This document shows, in pieces, positions 6,135 to 7,035 of a stretch of DNA of 7,035 nucleotides (its first letter is position 1; each line of letters opens with the position of its first letter). The stretch comes from Nitrospirota bacterium. GTDB taxonomy: Bacteria > Nitrospirota > UBA9217. Below the pieces are notes generated by a model. The model saw nothing but the letters and a program-made list of their open reading frames with translations. It searched no databases and was not told where the DNA came from. The stretch spans positions 1-7,035 of the forward strand of contig JAAXXJ010000150.1 in the NCBI GenBank assembly GCA_013334545.1. The letters run 5' to 3'. Both the position numbers and the translations under genes were made by a program.

Positions 6135-6718
6135 GGTTGAGCTCTCTCCAGCACAGCAGACCTGCTCATCCCGACCTTCGGACCATCGCGCACCACAAAA
6201 CCTGCAGACTTCCCGTAGCCAAGTATCTCCTCGAACCGCCTCGGGGACACATGCATGCGCGGTTCGACGCAGAGCATCGAGCCGTTAGGCTTCAGCGCCT
6301 TCGCCGCCTGGCCGAAGAACCGGGGGATGTCCTTTACTTCATGCACCATCCAGAAGGCCAGCATGAAGTCTACCTTGGAATCGGTTATCGTGATGTCATC
6401 CGGTTCACCCAGGGTGGTGGTGATGCGGTCCTGTACGCCTGCTCTGACAGCGCGTTTCTCAAGGTACTTTAGCATCTTTTCCTGAAGGTCCACGGAGAGC
6501 ACCCGGCCTGCAGGCCCGACCATCCTTGCCATGGCAACGGAGAAGTAGCCCATGCCGCAACCGATGTCCGCCACGGTCATACCTTCCCTGACAAGGCTCC
6601 CGAGAATGCGCTCCGGGTCCTGGAACCATTTCCGAAGCGGGTTGTCGAAGGTCCATGCCAGCCACCAGGGACAGACATGCCCATCAAGGGAAAGAAGCTT
6701 TTCGATCAATTTGGACAT
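6131..6718 (-). CDS. Class I SAM-dependent methyltransferase
   Basis: The protein transfers a methyl group from S-adenosylmethionine to an unidentified substrate. From the ATG at 6718 it has 195 residues. Motifs: VADIGCGMGYF at 49-59 (glycine-rich SAM site, motif I), SVDLQEKML at 75-83 with the acidic Asp77 that normally holds the ribose, DFMLAFWMVHEVKD at 117-130, and LKPNGSMLCVEPR at 142-154. The start HVCPWWLAWTFDNPLRKWFQDPERIL is a lead-in I associate with a group of small uncharacterised anaerobe methyltransferases. The frame is open to a GTG at 6781, but AAGGA 9 nt before 6718 and the loss of sense in the extra 21 residues favour the shorter form. It lies between two moeA genes, which does not by itself give a substrate. 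Its stop overlaps the next gene. Confidence 0.88.
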   Translation of the reverse strand: MSKLIEKLLSLDGHVCPWWLAWTFDNPLRKWFQDPERILGSLVREGMTVADIGCGMGYFSVAMARMVGPAGRVLSVDLQEKMLKYLEKRAVRAGVQDRITTTLGEPDDITITDSKVDFMLAFWMVHEVKDIPRFFGQAAKALKPNGSMLCVEPRMHVSPRRFEEILGYGKSAGFVVRDGPKVGMSRSAVLERAQP

Positions 6719-6727
6719 TTTTAAGGT

Positions 6728-6732
6728 TCCTT
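6728..6732 (-). promoter_or_regulatory. Ribosome binding site of the methyltransferase
   Basis: AAGGA on the minus strand, 9 nt before the ATG at 6718. It supports that start over the upstream GTG at 6781, which begins only 2 nt after the end of moeA and has no comparable site. Confidence 0.55.
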
Positions 6733-6783
6733 CTACCGTGTGCGCCGAAGACGCCCACAGGAGGAATATTCCGCAATCCACGA

Positions 6784-7035
6784 TTAGAACAGCCTCACTT
6801 CCACTTCCTCGCCCGCCTCGATGCCGATGGTGTTCACCGGCACCACCACAGTGCCCGCGGCCTTCACCAGCGTGCTGATGAGACCTGACGCCCCGAACAC
6901 GGGACGCGCCCAGAGGCCGTCCTCGCGCTTCTCGAGCGTAACGCGCACGTGGTCCTCGCGGCCCGGCGAGGACGCGATGCTCCGGCTGAGCTTTGCCTTC
7001 ACCGTGCGGTACGGCGAGACGCCTACAAGCGCGGG
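6784..7035 (-). CDS. moeA: MoeA molybdopterin molybdenumtransferase, C-terminal end only
   Basis: The frame is open from the right edge and ends at a TAA (6784-6786), giving the last 83 residues. They match the end of a MoeA: the tail of the MoCF domain (PALVGVSPYRTV) and then the C-terminal beta-barrel domain (KAKLSRSIASSPGREDHVRVTLEKREDG, followed by GASGLISTLVKAAGTVVVPVNTIGIEAGEEVEVRLF). The comparable stretch of the downstream fusion protein (AKLSRQVASSLGQEEFIRVKL, then GAGALMSLVRADGIISVPAASEGIAAGHAVTVELL) is clearly related but not a copy, so these are two diverged MoeA paralogues. This one stops after the beta domain and so lacks the PBP-like extension. The gap to the methyltransferase start is 65 nt and holds no clear terminator. 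Confidence 0.9.
   Translation of the reverse strand, partial: PALVGVSPYRTVKAKLSRSIASSPGREDHVRVTLEKREDGLWARPVFGASGLISTLVKAAGTVVVPVNTIGIEAGEEVEVRLF

Noticed and set aside
6719..6781. GTG at 6781 as the methyltransferase start
   Set aside because: The extra 21 residues look like translated leader, and AAGGA before 6718 fits the inner ATG.

Overview
The window holds a minus-strand run of genes from a GC-rich, Gram-negative (diderm) bacterium. Read in the direction of transcription, from high to low coordinates, the order is: the 3' end of a moeA gene; a class I SAM-dependent methyltransferase; a small four-helix membrane protein of no recognised family; a 643-residue MoeA fused to a periplasmic-binding-protein-like domain; tolQ, tolR, tolA and tolB; and finally the 5' end of an unrecognised gene that runs off the left edge. 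A Tol envelope machine, strictly coupled tolQRA genes and a MoeA-PBP fusion would suit a Desulfobacterota or Nitrospirota-type anaerobe. That placement is inference and has not been tested by any search.

Right part (about 3699-7035): molybdenum cofactor functions. Two MoeA proteins, one ordinary and one fused to a ligand-binding domain, flank a methyltransferase and a membrane protein. The membrane protein gene is visibly poorer in GC than its neighbours (sampled 60-base blocks at 43-50% against about 67% in the moeA fusion), although it overlaps the methyltransferase stop by ATGA. It looks like a later arrival that is now translated with the operon.

Left-centre part (362-3650): the Tol system. 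TolQ and TolR form the inner-membrane proton-driven motor, TolA spans the periplasm, and TolB is the periplasmic beta-propeller that partners Pal. The spacing is tight: 2 nt between tolQ and tolR, and a 4-nt overlap between tolR and tolA. The tolA-tolB gap is different. It is filled by a degenerate tandem array of 11-base units that starts at the tolA stop codon and runs to just before the tolB start. No pal follows tolB. After 215 nt containing a TATAAT promoter element, a different gene begins.

Starts were revised where the sequence decides: tolQ at 3650 (strong ribosome site), tolB at 1654 (the longer TTG start lies inside the repeat array), and the methyltransferase at 6718. No RNA gene, insertion sequence, CRISPR array or clear rho-independent terminator was seen. 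I found no wholly new system. The most unusual signals are the 11-base array, the foreign-looking membrane gene, the cytoplasmic sensor-like fusion of MoeA, and the tol cluster without pal.
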